Position numbers and translations under genes: made by a program | The notes under the pieces: generated by a model | The model's database searches: none | What the model was told of the DNA's origin: nothing | Seen by the model: the letters and a program-made list of their open reading frames with translations, nothing else | In this document: piece by piece, positions 35,087-47,535 of the stretch | Layout of the letters: each line of letters opens with the position of its first letter | Position numbering within the stretch: the stretch's first letter is position 1 | NCBI GenBank assembly: GCA_033398695.1 | Contig: CM065801.1 | Coordinates: forward strand, 50,788,358 to 50,852,357 | DNA from: Orobanche coerulescens | Taxonomy: Eukaryota > Streptophyta > Magnoliopsida > Lamiales > Orobanchaceae | Length of the DNA: 64,000 nt | Direction of reading: 5' to 3'

Positions 35087-37110
35087 TGTAACACCCCCAA
35101 GTTATTCGGGGTATATTACAGCGCCGTGAGCCCCGCCGTGGGACCCACAAGGCTAGACATACGCGGAACTATGAAACTTGACCGAGGAGGTCTACATACA
35201 TTGAGATGAAGAACAATACAACGGCATTCAAAACATAACCAATGTATTCGAAGACATCACAACCAAAATCAATACCTCGGCAAACACAGGCCGGAACATC
35301 AATGAAAAAAAACGAAAACAGTGCTCGAGCATTTAATAACCATTCCAGTACAACAACACTGAATGGAAAAACTCAAAAACATAACCGGAGGAAAGACACA
35401 GTATCACACTTGCCCATCATCTTCATGCCGACCCGATACCTGCCTATCCGCTCTCCTGGGATCTGAAATACATAAAAAGTATTTCCGCCATAAAAGGGGT
35501 TAGCCGTCGAATAGCTAGTGCAAGTATATCAAGTATGAAACACAATACTCCTCGACAATAAAGTAAAGGTAACCGTCAATTCATCAATTCAAGACTAGTA
35601 TTCCGGAATAACTAAATCTCATAGCATCGCATCAATGGATATATGAATACCGTGGAACCGCACCAGAGGCTACGGAACCCTTAGGGGACCTATCGGCCCG
35701 CCCCAAAGTGGTTCGTTCATATCGTCCGTCATCATTGCATGTATGAATACCGTGGAACCGCACCAGAGGCTACGGAACCCTTAGGGGACCCGCCGGTCCG
35801 CCCCAAAGTGGTTCGTTCATATCATGTCATCAATATATCTTACTTTTAAAGTCGAGAACGTACAATCATAAATATATACTTGCCTTTGAGACATCGACAA
35901 ATCGAATGGAAAAAGGTATGAGTTCGGTAGGTCCAAGAACGCGCTTCCGGCACCTAAACGATTCGCAAGGAATATGATAATCAATTATCCATATTCGATT
36001 TACACGAAGAAACCCCCGAAACCCGTCTACGATTCATAAAAATATACGGATAATCAACTAGAGGTTGGAAAAATCGTCCAAAACTCAAAAGTCCGAAAAC
36101 GGCACAATCCAAACCGAAAAATCGTAGGAAAGCATGCATACGATATGGATACATCATAATCTCAAGGTTCTCAAACTTCAAAATGGATAAATCGGACGAA
36201 TCTACGAAAACCCCCAAAATTCCCAAAAAGTAGGGTTCTAAGGATTTTTACCTTGATTCGGATGTTAGGATGAATTAGATGTTGTGAAATCCTTGTTCTC
36301 CAACTAGATATGTCGATGTTAGAAGGAAGATCGCTTCTAATCGCCCAAGATCATCTCTCCCGAGCGATTCCCGTCGAAAAGGAGTGGAGAAGGTGAGAAA
36401 TGACGAAAATAAAGTCAACTGCCATATATATACCTGTACAGTCTAGCGCACGCTACGCCTCCTTCATTAGCGTGCGCTAGCGAAGTCACCGGGTAGTCCA
36501 GTGGCTTAAGCTCCGTTAGCGTGCGCTACTCGTCTGTCTCTAGCGTGCGCTAGTCAAAATGTGGCAACTAGTACAGAGTCAGAACTTCTTGTCTCCGCCC
36601 TGCTCAAAACCTAGCGTGCGCTACCGATATGCCTTAGCGTGCGTTAAGCAATAGCTTTAGCGTGCGCTAGCGAAGCCTAGCGTCGCTACGATAGTCGAGA
36701 AAACGGCAACCTCACCGCCTCGCCCAGCCCGGCCCGATAGCGCGCTACGGACGGGTGTTAGCGTGCGCTAGTAACCACGAATAGCGCGCGCTAACAACTC
36801 CTAGCGTGCGTTAATCCGCCGATCGAGAGCGATGCAGGTTCTTGGTTACGACTGGCTGATCCCCTTAGTGTGCGCTACGGCTCAAAGCTAGCGTGCGCTA
36901 ATCAAGCAGAATTAGCGTGCGTTAGCCTAGGCCTAACGTGCGCTATTTCTCTGGCCCAGAACACTTCCGCAAGGTTTAGAACAACATGATCAAGACTCAA
37001 ACAAGATACGAAACTCAATAACAATATCAACAACATCTCCAAGCATTTACAGAGCGACAAAATAAGGAGGACGACAAAGTCAAACAGCCAATAAAAGTAC
37101 GGGTATTACA
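35087..37110 (-). repeat. Tekay-1 5' LTR
   Basis: Pairs with 28118-30157. Close to identical except in the palindrome array (36443-36947), where many 1-6 bp indels accumulate, mostly beside CCAG/CTGG words. Confidence 0.9.
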
Positions 37111-37571
37111 CCAGGCTGCCGCTGGCGGTACTGCAGCTTGTCGGCCAGCGTAAATGTCTTGCTTCAGCCAGCGCCGCTTCTTCGTCTGCCGCGAGTACCA
37201 ATGATCCGTTACTCTATTTCTTCGTGATCCCGTCTTTTCCGAATTCGATTACAATTTTATACAAAATAAAATACATCGAAATTACATCAAGATTACACGA
37301 AAAATAAAACCACCTAGAACTACCCGCGGATTTTCTCACGGGAAAAACCATTACATGCCTCAAAAATGGGCCAAACCAACAATTGCATAATTAATAAAAA
37401 TAAATTAATACACCATTCATATAAACCATGATAATTGGATCATATCACCTGCAAGAGCACATCTAGCAAAATATTCCAACATCAAAATATATGAATATTT
37501 AAATTGCTATCAATTAATCACTAAAATTAATTACAATTGCAAAATCCTAAAAATCCGGCTCCGATACCAAT
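37111..37571 (-). other. Copia A leader, part adjoining the 5' LTR
   Basis: Continues the leader beyond Tekay-1 and ends at the primer-binding site. It begins with a GC-rich stretch (CCAGGCTGCCGCTGGCGG), then turns AT-rich. No ORF. Confidence 0.6.
37557..37571 (-). other. Copia A primer-binding site
   Basis: Minus strand reads TTGGTATCGGAGCC right after the 5' LTR. It is complementary to the 3' end of initiator-Met tRNA, the usual primer of plant Ty1/copia elements. Confidence 0.75.
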
Positions 37572-39070
37572 TATTGGAAAGTAAAACGCAGCGGGAGCGA
37601 AGTTTGGGAAAGTTGATAATCGCGTTTTACGCATCTACGAGCATTAGATCTATTTAGGCATGCTAATTAATTAATTACTAAGACTAATAAGCAATTTAAA
37701 TATTATTTATTATTTATTAATTAAATATGTTGATAATTAAAATATCCTAATCTAGATTCAAGATCATAGGATATTACCTTTTGAAGAGTATTGGTTACTT
37801 CCGTCTTGATCGCCTTGTATTTCTACCTTTGGATCTTCTAGAGTATGATCCGCCTTGAACCGGACGTTGTGTGGGCAACGAACTACCGGATCTTGTTTGG
37901 ACAACCTTGGGATCGTCCGAATTCACCTTTGTATGTGATCACTTCATTTTTCTTTGCTTTCTAGTATTTTATGAACACTCTTAGCAAATTAATTGTGTTA
38001 TCTAGATTGTAGAATCAAAGACACAAGTCTAGATCTACAATTAAACACAAGAGGAAAAAATTGATCACACAACCTCACAAAAGCATGTACAAATCGGCCA
38101 TCCACCCTTATGTCCTATTTATAGGCTCTTGGACTACTACTAGGGATCTAAAGGAGGATTATGGAAGGACTCCCAATAAATCCATCTTACCTTATTAGGA
38201 CTCTTCCTAATATATAACGAATCTATTAATATCAATTTAGTCCACTAAAAAGTTGATATTGCACTTCCTACCAAAATCCCAAATTACGAAATTGGGCTCC
38301 TTATTAAATATATTATTTTCCGTGTTTAAGATATCGAATGTCCATTAATTAATTATAAGCTACTGACAGCTTTAATTAATTAATATCTTATCCAAGAATA
38401 GTACCACTCGAACCTTATTATTATATCGGAATTAAATCCACCTGTAGGGTTTAATATAATAATCATTATCGAGCTCCTCAAGGGGACATCATCAACCCGC
38501 ACGAGTCGGGACATGATTTCTAGTAATAATAATAATTGTCGTATAAATAATATTATTGTCCAAGATAGGACGCTTATTGAGTCGATCATTTTGACTCTCA
38601 CCTATGGTAAATCAAAGCAATAATTATTATAAATACACAATTAAATATTATATACTTAGAATTAAGAAATAATAATTATCCGAGATTTACGTTCTTCTTA
38701 CGATCGATCTGAGAAGACACTATCTCATCTCGATCCAGTTCAACGTATGCAAATACGCTAATGTATGCTAATAGTCAAGACCAACTATTCTCAAGCATAC
38801 ACTACAACCTTTTATATAATTTGTCTAATAATTATATAGGTTGTAAACTATTATATTATTTTATAAGGCACCGATAATGTGATCTTCAGTGTGACACCAA
38901 CACACCACATTATCTACAATATAAAATAATTAGACATTTCATTTGCATAACCATGACGTGAATAAATATGCAAAACATGTGATTAAATGTAATTAATATT
39001 CTCATAGGTAGTAACAGGGTAATTAGGTAATACAAGCATAAAGTATGCTTTGCAGTATACAATCCTAACA
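37572..39070 (-). repeat. Copia A 5' LTR
   Basis: On the minus strand it starts TGTTAGGATTG at 39070. The terminal CA at 37572 has become TA. TATAAATA lies at 38123-38116. An inverted repeat AGCTT...TAATTAATTA with a short loop lies upstream near 38343-38385. Confidence 0.87.
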
Positions 39071-39075
39071 AGGCC

Positions 39076-39776
39076 ATACTTAAATCCCCAATAAACGAAC
39101 TTGATTCAATCAAACAAATTTAGCTAAGGACAATTTTAAATATATTACATCACACTTTCCAAATTCATTTAATCATTCCGACTCCAATTTCCCCAAACTT
39201 AAAATTCAGCACACGACTCTAAAGAAAGGAAGGAAGAGAAAAAGAAAAATACAAGATAGTAAAAAGTCTAGAGTAGGAATCACCGAGCTAATGGGAGAGA
39301 AGGGCTTCCAGCTGCTCGGTTCGGTCCTCCATCCCATGTTTCTTGTGCACCTCCGTCGCATTAGCATCAACATCTTGAGGGCGATCTCGAACGGGCGGAG
39401 CTTGGGGCTGATGTCGACTGAAAAGATAGATGGAGAAGTTAGGGGTTGCAGAGTAAAAAGAAGATACCGAGAAAGAGAGAAACGGAGAGAGAGAAAAAGA
39501 AAAAGAGAGAAGGAAGGGAATAAAAATAAAAATAAGGGAAGTAATAGAATAGAAAAAAAAAATAAAAGGGATAGCAAAAAAAATAAAATAAGGAAAGGTA
39601 TAAATAAAATACGAAATGCAAGAAATAGATTACCACTTACTTAAAATATAATTAACAGAAAAAATAAATAATAAAAAGAAAATTGGACTAAAAAAATAAA
39701 GGAAGTAAAAAAATTGGGTTGCCTCCCAACAAGCGGCCTTTTTTTACGTCGTTGGCTCGATGAAGAACTTCCCTTT
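39076..39776 (-). other. Athila-like post-pol noncoding part with a purine tract
   Basis: Resumes the Athila-like element after the copia A insertion. Its plus strand holds a long purine-rich tract (about 39465-39710) made of GAGA and AAAAA runs, and the GTTGCCTCCCAAC segment typical of Athila downstream of pol. No env-like ORF is visible. Confidence 0.6.
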
Positions 39777-42174
39777 TTAGTGAACACACCAATGAGGTTT
39801 TGATATGGGTCTCAATAGATGTACGACTGATGACTCGTCTTCTTGAACCACACCAAACTTTCTCGGAGTGTTTATTGAAAACTTTCCTCCCTTGAGATGC
39901 TCATCGAAGGCTAACTCTGGTTCACTTTTTCCATATAATTTCTCATATATTGGCTGTAATTCTCTTTGAAGCTCCGCAAAATCATTTTTTTTATCAGCCT
40001 CCAAGTCTTTAGTAAGCACCACTCCGAGTCTACCCCTGTAATGCAACTCAAACACTTCCTCGACAAGAGGGTCAATCACGCTTACTGCAAAGAGAGAGCA
40101 ATCTTCCTTAGGAAATTTCATAGCATCATAAATATCAAACCGTACAATTTGGTCATCAAATTCCATCGTGAGGGATCCCTCATGAACATCTATTTTGGTA
40201 TTGGCAGAATTGAAAAATGGTCTTCCTAACAAAAGTGGTGTTGAATTTGATAACTCGTGTTGCATATCAAGAACGTAGAAGTCGGCTGGAAATACGAGCT
40301 TATTGACTGACAAGAACGTCCTCAATTACCCCTTCGGGATACACAAGGCTACGATCCGCCAATTGTATAATTATCCTTGTTTCTCGAAGAGGTCCTAGAT
40401 TTAAGGGGGTGTATATAGAGCGTGGCATAAAATTTATTGATGCTCCTAAATCTAGCATAGCTCGTTCAAAACCCATATTTCCAATTCGACAAGGAATAGC
40501 AAACATACCTGGATCTTCCCGTTTTGGTGGCAATTTCTTTGGGAATATAGCGGACACATTTTCTCCCATTACCACCTTCCCATTCCCCTTCAATCTCCGC
40601 TTGTTGGTGCATAAGTCCTTAAGGAATTTTGCGTATTTTGGAATTTGTTGAACTGTGTCGAGTAAGGGAATGTTGATCTCAACCTTTCGGAATACGTTGA
40701 GGATTTGCTTCTCTTTATTCACGATCGCTGCCTTTTTGACCCTAGATGGAAAAGGTAACTCGTTAGTCTCAAAAGGAGCAGTTTTAGACGAATTTACCTT
40801 GCTGTCCGGCTGTTCTGCATTGGGTGCTGATTCTACACTGGGTGTCCCAGTGTTGATCTGTTCTGTGGGTCTTTCCTCCTCGTTATAAGCTTCCACCACT
40901 TGTTTAGACTCCCCAAGCTACTTTCCACTCCTTAAAGTTACAGCACTCACGTTCCTTGGGTTCAGCTCAGGTTGTGATGACAATTTTCCACTATTTTGGC
41001 TCTCCATGCGGCTCACCGTGGTGGCTAGTTGACTCACTTGATTTTCGAGAATTTTGATACTCGACTTAGTGTCATGCTGGAACTGATTCATGCCCTGCTG
41101 GAACTGATTCATACCCTGTTGTAGCTGCATAGTATTTGCCATAAGGGTCTTCATCATATCCTCCAAAGATTGTGTCGGATTTTCAGTGGGCTGCTTGTAG
41201 AATTGTCCTTTATTTTGTAGGGCCGCCTCTTGCTGATTTTTCCATCGAAAGTTAGGGTGATCCCTCCATCCTGGGTTGTATGTGTTTGAGTACGGATCGT
41301 TCTTCCTCCCATAAGAATTTTCAGTTCCAATTGCATTGGCGTGTGCCTCGATTTCATCAAGCAAAATCCGACGATTGTCCGTTGTATGCTCCGTGGTTTT
41401 GCAAATGCGACAGGGTGCGGCGCGTCTTTATGACCTGACAAGTTTTCTAACAAAAGTGGTTAGCTCATTCAATTTTTCCTCAAGGGACGAGTCATGCATC
41501 TCTTTCATCATCCTGATCGGTGCATCGCGACATCCAAATTGGTGTGAATTAGCCGCCATGTTGGATATGAGAGCCCCTGCAGCCGTGGGAGTTTTGTCCA
41601 CTAGAGCTCCTCCACTTGCCGCATCTATCGTGTTCCGCTCCATCGGATTAAGTCCTTCGTAAAAATACTGAATCAGGAGTTTCTCGCTAATTTGATGTTG
41701 CGGGCATTGAGATACCAACTGTTTGAATCGTTCCCAATATTCATGCAACGTTTCTCCGGTCATTTGCCTTGCACCACATATTTCTTTCCTTAGGTTGGCC
41801 GCTCGAGATGCTGGAAAATATTTTTGTAGAAATAAGATCTCCATCTCGTTCCACGTTGTGATGGTGGCCGACGGTAAATAAAATAACCAATCCTTAGCCG
41901 AATCTTTTAATGAGAATGGGAAGGCTCTAAGCTTGATTTGTTCTTCGGTGACACCGTTCGGCTTCATGCTTGAACAATCGACATGAAATTCCTTGAGATG
42001 TTTGTGCGGATCCTCTCCTGATAGACCATGAAATGCAGGTAACAAGTGAATCAACCCCGACTTCAGTTCAAAGGTGTTGTTGTTGTCAATAGCCGGGATC
42101 GTGATGCACAATGGTTGTTGCGGTAGCTCTGGGTTGGCTAATTGCTTCAGCGTCTTTTCAGCGTTATTTGCCAT
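39777..42174 (-). pseudogene. Athila-like gag-protease, frame-broken
   Basis: Gag would form the virus-like particle and the protease would cleave the polyprotein. The first open frame (42174-41428) holds a retrotransposon Gag domain ('AKDWLFYLPSATITTWNEM', 'EILFLQKYFP', 'LHEYWERFKQL'). A frameshift near 41430-41450 leads into 41364-40918, with the direct repeat 'QQGMNQFQ' and 'VTLRSGK'. A single in-frame TAG (40918-40920) separates it from 40899-40300, which holds the aspartic protease region 'LDLGASINFMP'. A last frame (40325-39777) covers the protease tail ('PLLLGRPFF') and the link that normally leads into RT. No RT follows. Confidence 0.8.
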
Positions 42175-42494
42175 GACTCCAAATTCGTCCTCCGATTCGG
42201 TGGGTGATGTTTCGAGGGAAAATGGTAAGTGCCCGAGTGCTTCTTTGGCTTCTTTTGCTTTCCGCCTGAAAACACGATCTCACTTGGTGATCTGGAAAAT
42301 ATTGTAAATTCTTATCTCCACGTGACCTTGTATTCATGCAAAACTAAAACAAAACGGATTAGTGCACAACTGACAATTATAATAAATTTTTAGAACTGAG
42401 ACTGGGTCACCCAGTGTTGAAATTGCAGAGAGTTTTTAACCCAAAATAAGTAAAATTAATTTAACACCGTTCCCCGGCAACGACGCCAAAATTT

Positions 42495-44039
42495 TGACCG
42501 CACTCTCATGACGCGCCAAAATTAGTTATTTTTATTTTCCTCGGATTACTTCTACTAACTAGTAGTATCGGCAAGTAAGGGTCGATCCCACGGAGAATGG
42601 TAGATCAATTATACTAATTAAGGATTAAGTACTTTGTGCAATAAAATAAAATGAAGGGGGGGTTATTTCTGATCTTAACTAAAATAAATTGCGCAGGATA
42701 AAATAAAATAAAATAAAATAAAATAAGCAAAGGAAATAAAAATCGAAAATATCAATTAACGGAATAATCTAGTTCTTAGCTCCGTTATCCACCGTTTCGA
42801 ATTAATTCAAGTTTCAATGCAGCGCTTATCTCTTCTCTAATCTCGTGAACTCCTATTCCGAAGCCAACAACAAGCTCTGTTGACCCCAATTATTTCTTAA
42901 GTTTATTCAATTAAAACAAGCTCTTTAATTGAACCTATCTATGCGGTGGATTCAAAACAAGCTCTTCAAATCTCGCTCGCTAGATGCATTAAAAACCAAA
43001 ATAATGGAATAGGCAAGATATTAAGTTCATAAGCTCGACTTAAGGGATCTCGATTTTGTGTTACCCAATTGGAAAAAAAATCAATTGTTTGCTACTTGTG
43101 AAATTAAAATTGCAACAATTACGGATTACAACTCAATTTCTAGCATAAGACATAAAACTCTTAATCTAGTTGGCCAAACCAAATCAGGAAATTAAATGGC
43201 ATAGTCGTGAATTCAATAACACAAAAGTAATTCAAGAGAATTCGAGTTGAGAATACGCTACGGGATTAAAACATGAATAATTCGAATACGGTTTCAAACT
43301 TCACTAAGAACTAGAATAGAAAATTAGTCGGACATGTTGGCTTTAGAAAACAGCAAATTAATAATAGACATGAGAAGAAAGAAATGCAAACGGTGTAGTC
43401 TTCTTCTTCGCACGTCGGAATTGGCTCGGTTGCTCCGGCGAGAAAATCAGCTCGGTCGTCCTCTTCTGCTTCTGCTCCAGCCGTCCGTATGATGATAAAA
43501 GATAAAAATAATTCCAGCCCTCCTCTCCTTTTATAATAATTCTTTATCTATTAGTTTCCTTCTTTAATTGGATCTCCTTCCTTCTTATCCTTCTTGAGTT
43601 TTAATTTCCTTGGAGTCTTTCTTTCCAAATATATTCCAATTCCTTTTCCCAGCCTAGGGACCGATTTATTGCCTTGTGGAACTGATTGGGGCGGTTTGGA
43701 GTCGTTTCTTGGGCCCTAAGTAAGATTATTTTCGAAACAGGACTGACACTGGGTCACCGAACTGACACTGGTTCACCGAACTGACACTGGGCCACCCAGT
43801 GTCGCGCGACATTTTCTTCATTTTAAGCCCAAATCACCTTGGCTTGGTCCGTTTGATGATCCAAATTATTCTTTAAGCTTAAAAACTCCATCAAACAACT
43901 AATCTAAACAACAATTTGCCAAGTGAAGTAAATTGCATCCAAAATATAAATAGATAGAAAATAACCAAGTGTGCCAACATAAAATTCATTAAATCCTTAT
44001 AATTAACAATGATTTTAGCACACTATTTTCGTTCTATCA
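42495..44039 (-). repeat. Athila-like 5' LTR
   Basis: Right copy of the LTR pair, next to the primer-binding/Athila signature at 42474-42494. A minus-strand TATA box (TATAAAAG) lies at 43535-43528. Upstream of it in element orientation are three ACTGACACTGG units and an ACACTGGG...CCCAGTGT palindrome (43741-43803). Confidence 0.88.
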
Positions 44040-44044
44040 CTAGA

Positions 44045-47000
44045 CATTCGTCTAACTCAGGTCCTATCTTTTACGGAGGTTGGCAAGTCAATGTTGATAG
44101 GTTCATAAGAATCCACATATTTATGCACGATAACCATTTAAAATCGTAATTTGCTTGTAAAAAACTTCATCAAATAGAGCAAAGCTCGAGCCATTTTTAT
44201 ATAGAAAGTCCACCTGGAAAAGCACAAGTAGCAAGCAAATTGATTCCTGCCTCTTCCATAAGTTTCACTCTGCTTCTCCACCTTTCATCGCAAACAACAA
44301 AGTTTTCGCGGTCGATCATGTTTAATGAAGTCTAACGAACAACAGACTCGATTAACTGACTTGAGCCTTAAAGCTTGCATCCAATTTAAGTCCAATGAGA
44401 GAAACTATGGGTCTCACTGAGAATAACTTCACCATATACAATATACTAACAAAACGACAATCGACATTCAACTCCGCTATACATGTTCCTTGATTCGAAA
44501 ACCAATATTAAATACTTAACAAAATTCTGGAAAGGCATGTAAGAATTAGAGGGTGTGTCTTATATCATTGAAAATCCATGATTGTTTAGATTTATGTCCA
44601 CTTTACAGATCTCAAAAATACTGAATAGGAAGAAATTATGGCTGTTTCCGTGAAGTGTAGCGAAACTGCAAACTTTCGACGAAAATTAAAAAACATCATC
44701 AACCTATTGTTCGTTCCTAACCACGAAAATCCTAACATGTAAACTCTAAGCATGCATAACATACTTATAATACACGTCGAAAACGACACACAGGCATGAT
44801 CATCAACACTAGGAACTCCAATTTTATGAACTTATTTAAAAACTAAACGTTTTTCCATTTACATATCATCCGATGCATTATCTAATATCATCAAGCATTA
44901 AACAAAATATTTACTCTAGAACTCATATTTGTCATCATAATTTTTCAGCCCTATCATTATCATGGTCTAAAGATGCGTCAGAAATTTCTAATAAATCACA
45001 ACATATTTCTCAAGTACATCAAATTTAATTTATATTCACATATTCAATGCTATCGATATTTATTAATTTAATTAATCTATTTGCCTTCAAGAAAATCGCC
45101 GAATATCTTATAAATTTTTTAATCATATCATGTATACTCCCATTCATAAATACTAATATCAGGTCACTTTTATTATAAGATCAAAATAGAAAGAATAAAG
45201 CTTGATTCTTCCTCTCTTACAAAACACCAAATATTTACAAAAATACAATAAATTCAACGTAGCATCATCGCATTAAGTAGAAGCATATCATATGCAAGAA
45301 AATCACAAGAAAAATCAATACATACTTGGGTCATAAACCCTAAATTTTGGCCCCTTCAAGAAAAATTCTAAAATGGATAAGACATGTTCTAAATACCCTC
45401 AAGAACTTTGAAATCATCCTAGAAACAACATATAAAATATTGGACATCAATTACAAAGAGTGGCAAAATTGATTTTTGCGTGGAAAGAAATGAAGAGGAT
45501 TAGCTAACTTACTTGAATATGGACTTGAATTAGAGTTTGGAACACAAAAAGAACTTGATTCTTGAATTTCAATGGAAGAACAATGGAGGAAACCTAGCAC
45601 CCTCTCTCTGAGTGGGCGGCCAAGCAAGAAGGAATGGAGAAAATGAAGAGGACGTCCCCTTATTTAGCAAGGTTAAAGGCTTAATAGGTAGTGTAGAGTA
45701 GATGTATTGTCAAACTTTTAATGGTGTTCGGATAAAGTAAGTAGAAGAATACTCTATTTTTGTTCAAAAAAAAAAAAAAGAAGAATACTCTATTTAGTTT
45801 AGAGGATTATAAGATTCCTTTTTAATCGGATGAAATTCTCCAAGTATCAGATGAATATCGAATAATTAAATCATCCGACATAACTTAATTTTTTGTTGGA
45901 GAAAAGTTAAGCAGTTTATGGAATGCGAATTATCCGAGAAAATAAGGCAACGTAAAATTTATCCAAAAATCAAACTCACAACGTAAAAATAGTGTATATA
46001 ATAGGCGTAGAAATCACAATTCCGTCTATCGAAATAAAAGTCAAACTTGGACGAAAACCTAACTAGATAATCGAACATCTAATTTCTGAAACTAAAACAC
46101 ACAAATGGATCTAAACTTATCCAATTAGTTGAAATATAATTACTTAGTAATGCAAAAGCATTAATATCAAGCGTTGGGTTATGATTGATCCTGCATTGAA
46201 AGACCGGGGCATTATACTGTCCCTCCCAAGTGTTCACTAGAATTATTTTCGCTATCCGCGAGTAGTCGAAGTAGCTATAACAAGTGGCATGCAAAATTAT
46301 ATCCTACGTAACTAATTTATTCGATGATTTTACGACTATTGTGATCGTGATTTTCAATTTATTTAAACAATTCTAGATTTTCAAGAGTGATTTAATCTAG
46401 AAGAAAAAATAATTAATGTGCAAAATAAAATTAATGTAGAAGAACAAGTTTTGAATTACAGTAGTAGAAGTTTCAAATTCAAAAATATAGATTCTACAAA
46501 CCAGCTTTCCCCTAATTTTACTTATGCAAGTGAAAATCAATTTAACCAATTGTTAACTCCAATGAATAATCACAAAAGTATCCAAACATTTCTCCGTAAC
46601 AAGTTTTAACATTACTCAATTAGGTAGATCTATAATTTAAAAATCAATGTTATAGAGACCTAAATATCTCTATGTCTTAATTCATGTTGAATTTTTTATA
46701 ATAAATTATCTTCTCCAGATCTCAAATTTATCATACACAAGAATAAAAATTGACCAAACATTCTGACACAAAATAAAGCCTCAAATTGCAAATAAAATGA
46801 GAAATTTTAATTAATCACTCCTCATGAAAAAAAATACAGGTATTAACTTTTTCTAGAATTTATGAGATTTCAGCCGAGAATCGTAGCTACGAAATTACAA
46901 TATTACTAGAAAATAAATGGAGAAGAAAATAAAAATAATAATACTTATTGTGTTCTTCAATCTTGATCCACGATCTCTTCCTTCTTGTTTTTTAAGTCTC

Positions 47001-47533
47001 ATAATGTTAAAAGATTATCAATTTTGAAACTTAGGTCCATATATATAGTCAAATGAATTTTAGTCAACTTATGGTTGAAAAATACACACATAAAAAATTC
47101 CAAAAATAAACGCGATGCATGATACGACTGTGTCACATGTATGTGACATCCGTCGTGGTCGTGTCGGAGAGGTAGTCCCAAACAGCTACTATTGATACGA
47201 GCCGTGTCGCATGTAGGGGCATTCGCCCCGACGGTCAGTATTCTCCATCTTTTCAACCCGTTTGAGTCCCGGACACGTTCCAACATCTCTTTTGACCTAT
47301 TTTTCCTATTTTAAGCACGACTAAGATGAAACATGTGACATCTCATTAAAAATAAACTTATACAAATAATATCAAATTTAAACACGAAGTATTTATAAAT
47401 AGAGAATAAAATGACCTCAATTAACGAGTGAAAATTTTGTTTATCAACCCCAAGCTTAATCTATAGTTCGTCCTCGAACAATGAAAAGGAGAAACAAATC
47501 AATACACATGACTTATAAGAGTCTAAAAAATAA
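44045..47533. other. AT-rich flank of the Athila insertion
   Basis: No credible gene. The part nearest 44045 may be the second half of the LTR-like sequence cut at 10772. A run near 47117-47134 forms the palindrome TGTCACAT-GT-ATGTGACA. A minus-strand TATATATA near 47040 lies downstream of it, which would suit a decayed minus-strand LTR; I could not find its ends. Confidence 0.4.
45744..45795 (+). mobile_element. 20-bp poly(A)-ended insertion with a 16-bp TSD
   Basis: The 16-mer GAAGAATACTCTATTT occurs twice (45744-45759 and 45780-45795). Between the copies is only TTGTTC followed by an A run (45760-45779). This looks like an extremely 5'-truncated target-primed retrotransposition product, of LINE or SINE type. 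Confidence 0.7.
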
Positions 47534-47535
47534 TA

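Larger units (their letters stand above)
28118..37110 (-). mobile_element. Chromodomain Ty3/gypsy element 'Tekay-1' (Tekay/Del-like)
   Basis: Full-length element inserted in the copia A leader. LTRs 28118-30157 and 35087-37110. On the minus strand they start TGTAATACCCG and end GGGGGTGTTACA. The primer-binding site (minus strand AGTATCAGAG, near 35071-35080) abuts the right LTR. The polypurine tract AGAGGGGGAGAA abuts the left LTR (about 30158-30170). The polyprotein has a C-terminal chromodomain. Flanks read GACAG and CCAGG, so no exact TSD is seen; it has decayed or the copy was rearranged. Confidence 0.9.
13460..39070 (-). mobile_element. Ty1/copia element 'copia A', split by two later insertions
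   Basis: LTRs of about 1.5 kb (13460 to about 14957, and 37572-39070) are flanked by the exact TSD AGGCC (13455-13459 and 39071-39075). On the minus strand, the sequence next to the right LTR reads TTGGTATCGGAGCC, matching an initiator-Met tRNA primer-binding site. The polyprotein lies at 23266-27200 in copia order: gag, protease, integrase, RT, RNase H. It is interrupted by copia B at 15007-23236 and Tekay-1 at 28118-37110. Confidence 0.9.
10773..44039 (-). mobile_element. Athila-like Ty3/gypsy element, pol deleted, host of nested insertions
   Basis: LTRs of about 1.5 kb (10773-12293 and 42495-44039) are flanked by the exact 5-bp TSD CTAGA (10768-10772 and 44040-44044). Next to the right LTR, on the minus strand, is the Athila hallmark TTTTGGCGTCGTTGCCGGGG (about 42474-42493). 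The polypurine tract TTTGGGGAGATT abuts the left LTR (about 12294-12306). The Gag and protease regions survive (39777-42174). RT, RNase H and integrase are absent: the sequence passes from just after protease to a GTTGGGAGGCAACCC segment (about 39715-39730) that in Athila lies downstream of pol. It is interrupted at 13460-39070 by copia A. Confidence 0.88.

Noticed and set aside
28113..37115. TSD for Tekay-1
   Set aside because: Flanks GACAG and CCAGG do not match; at most ACAG/CCAG with one mismatch, which is too weak to claim.
39206..39644. Phe/Leu-rich and Lys/Arg-rich ORFs on opposite strands
   Set aside because: Products of the purine-rich tract; low complexity.
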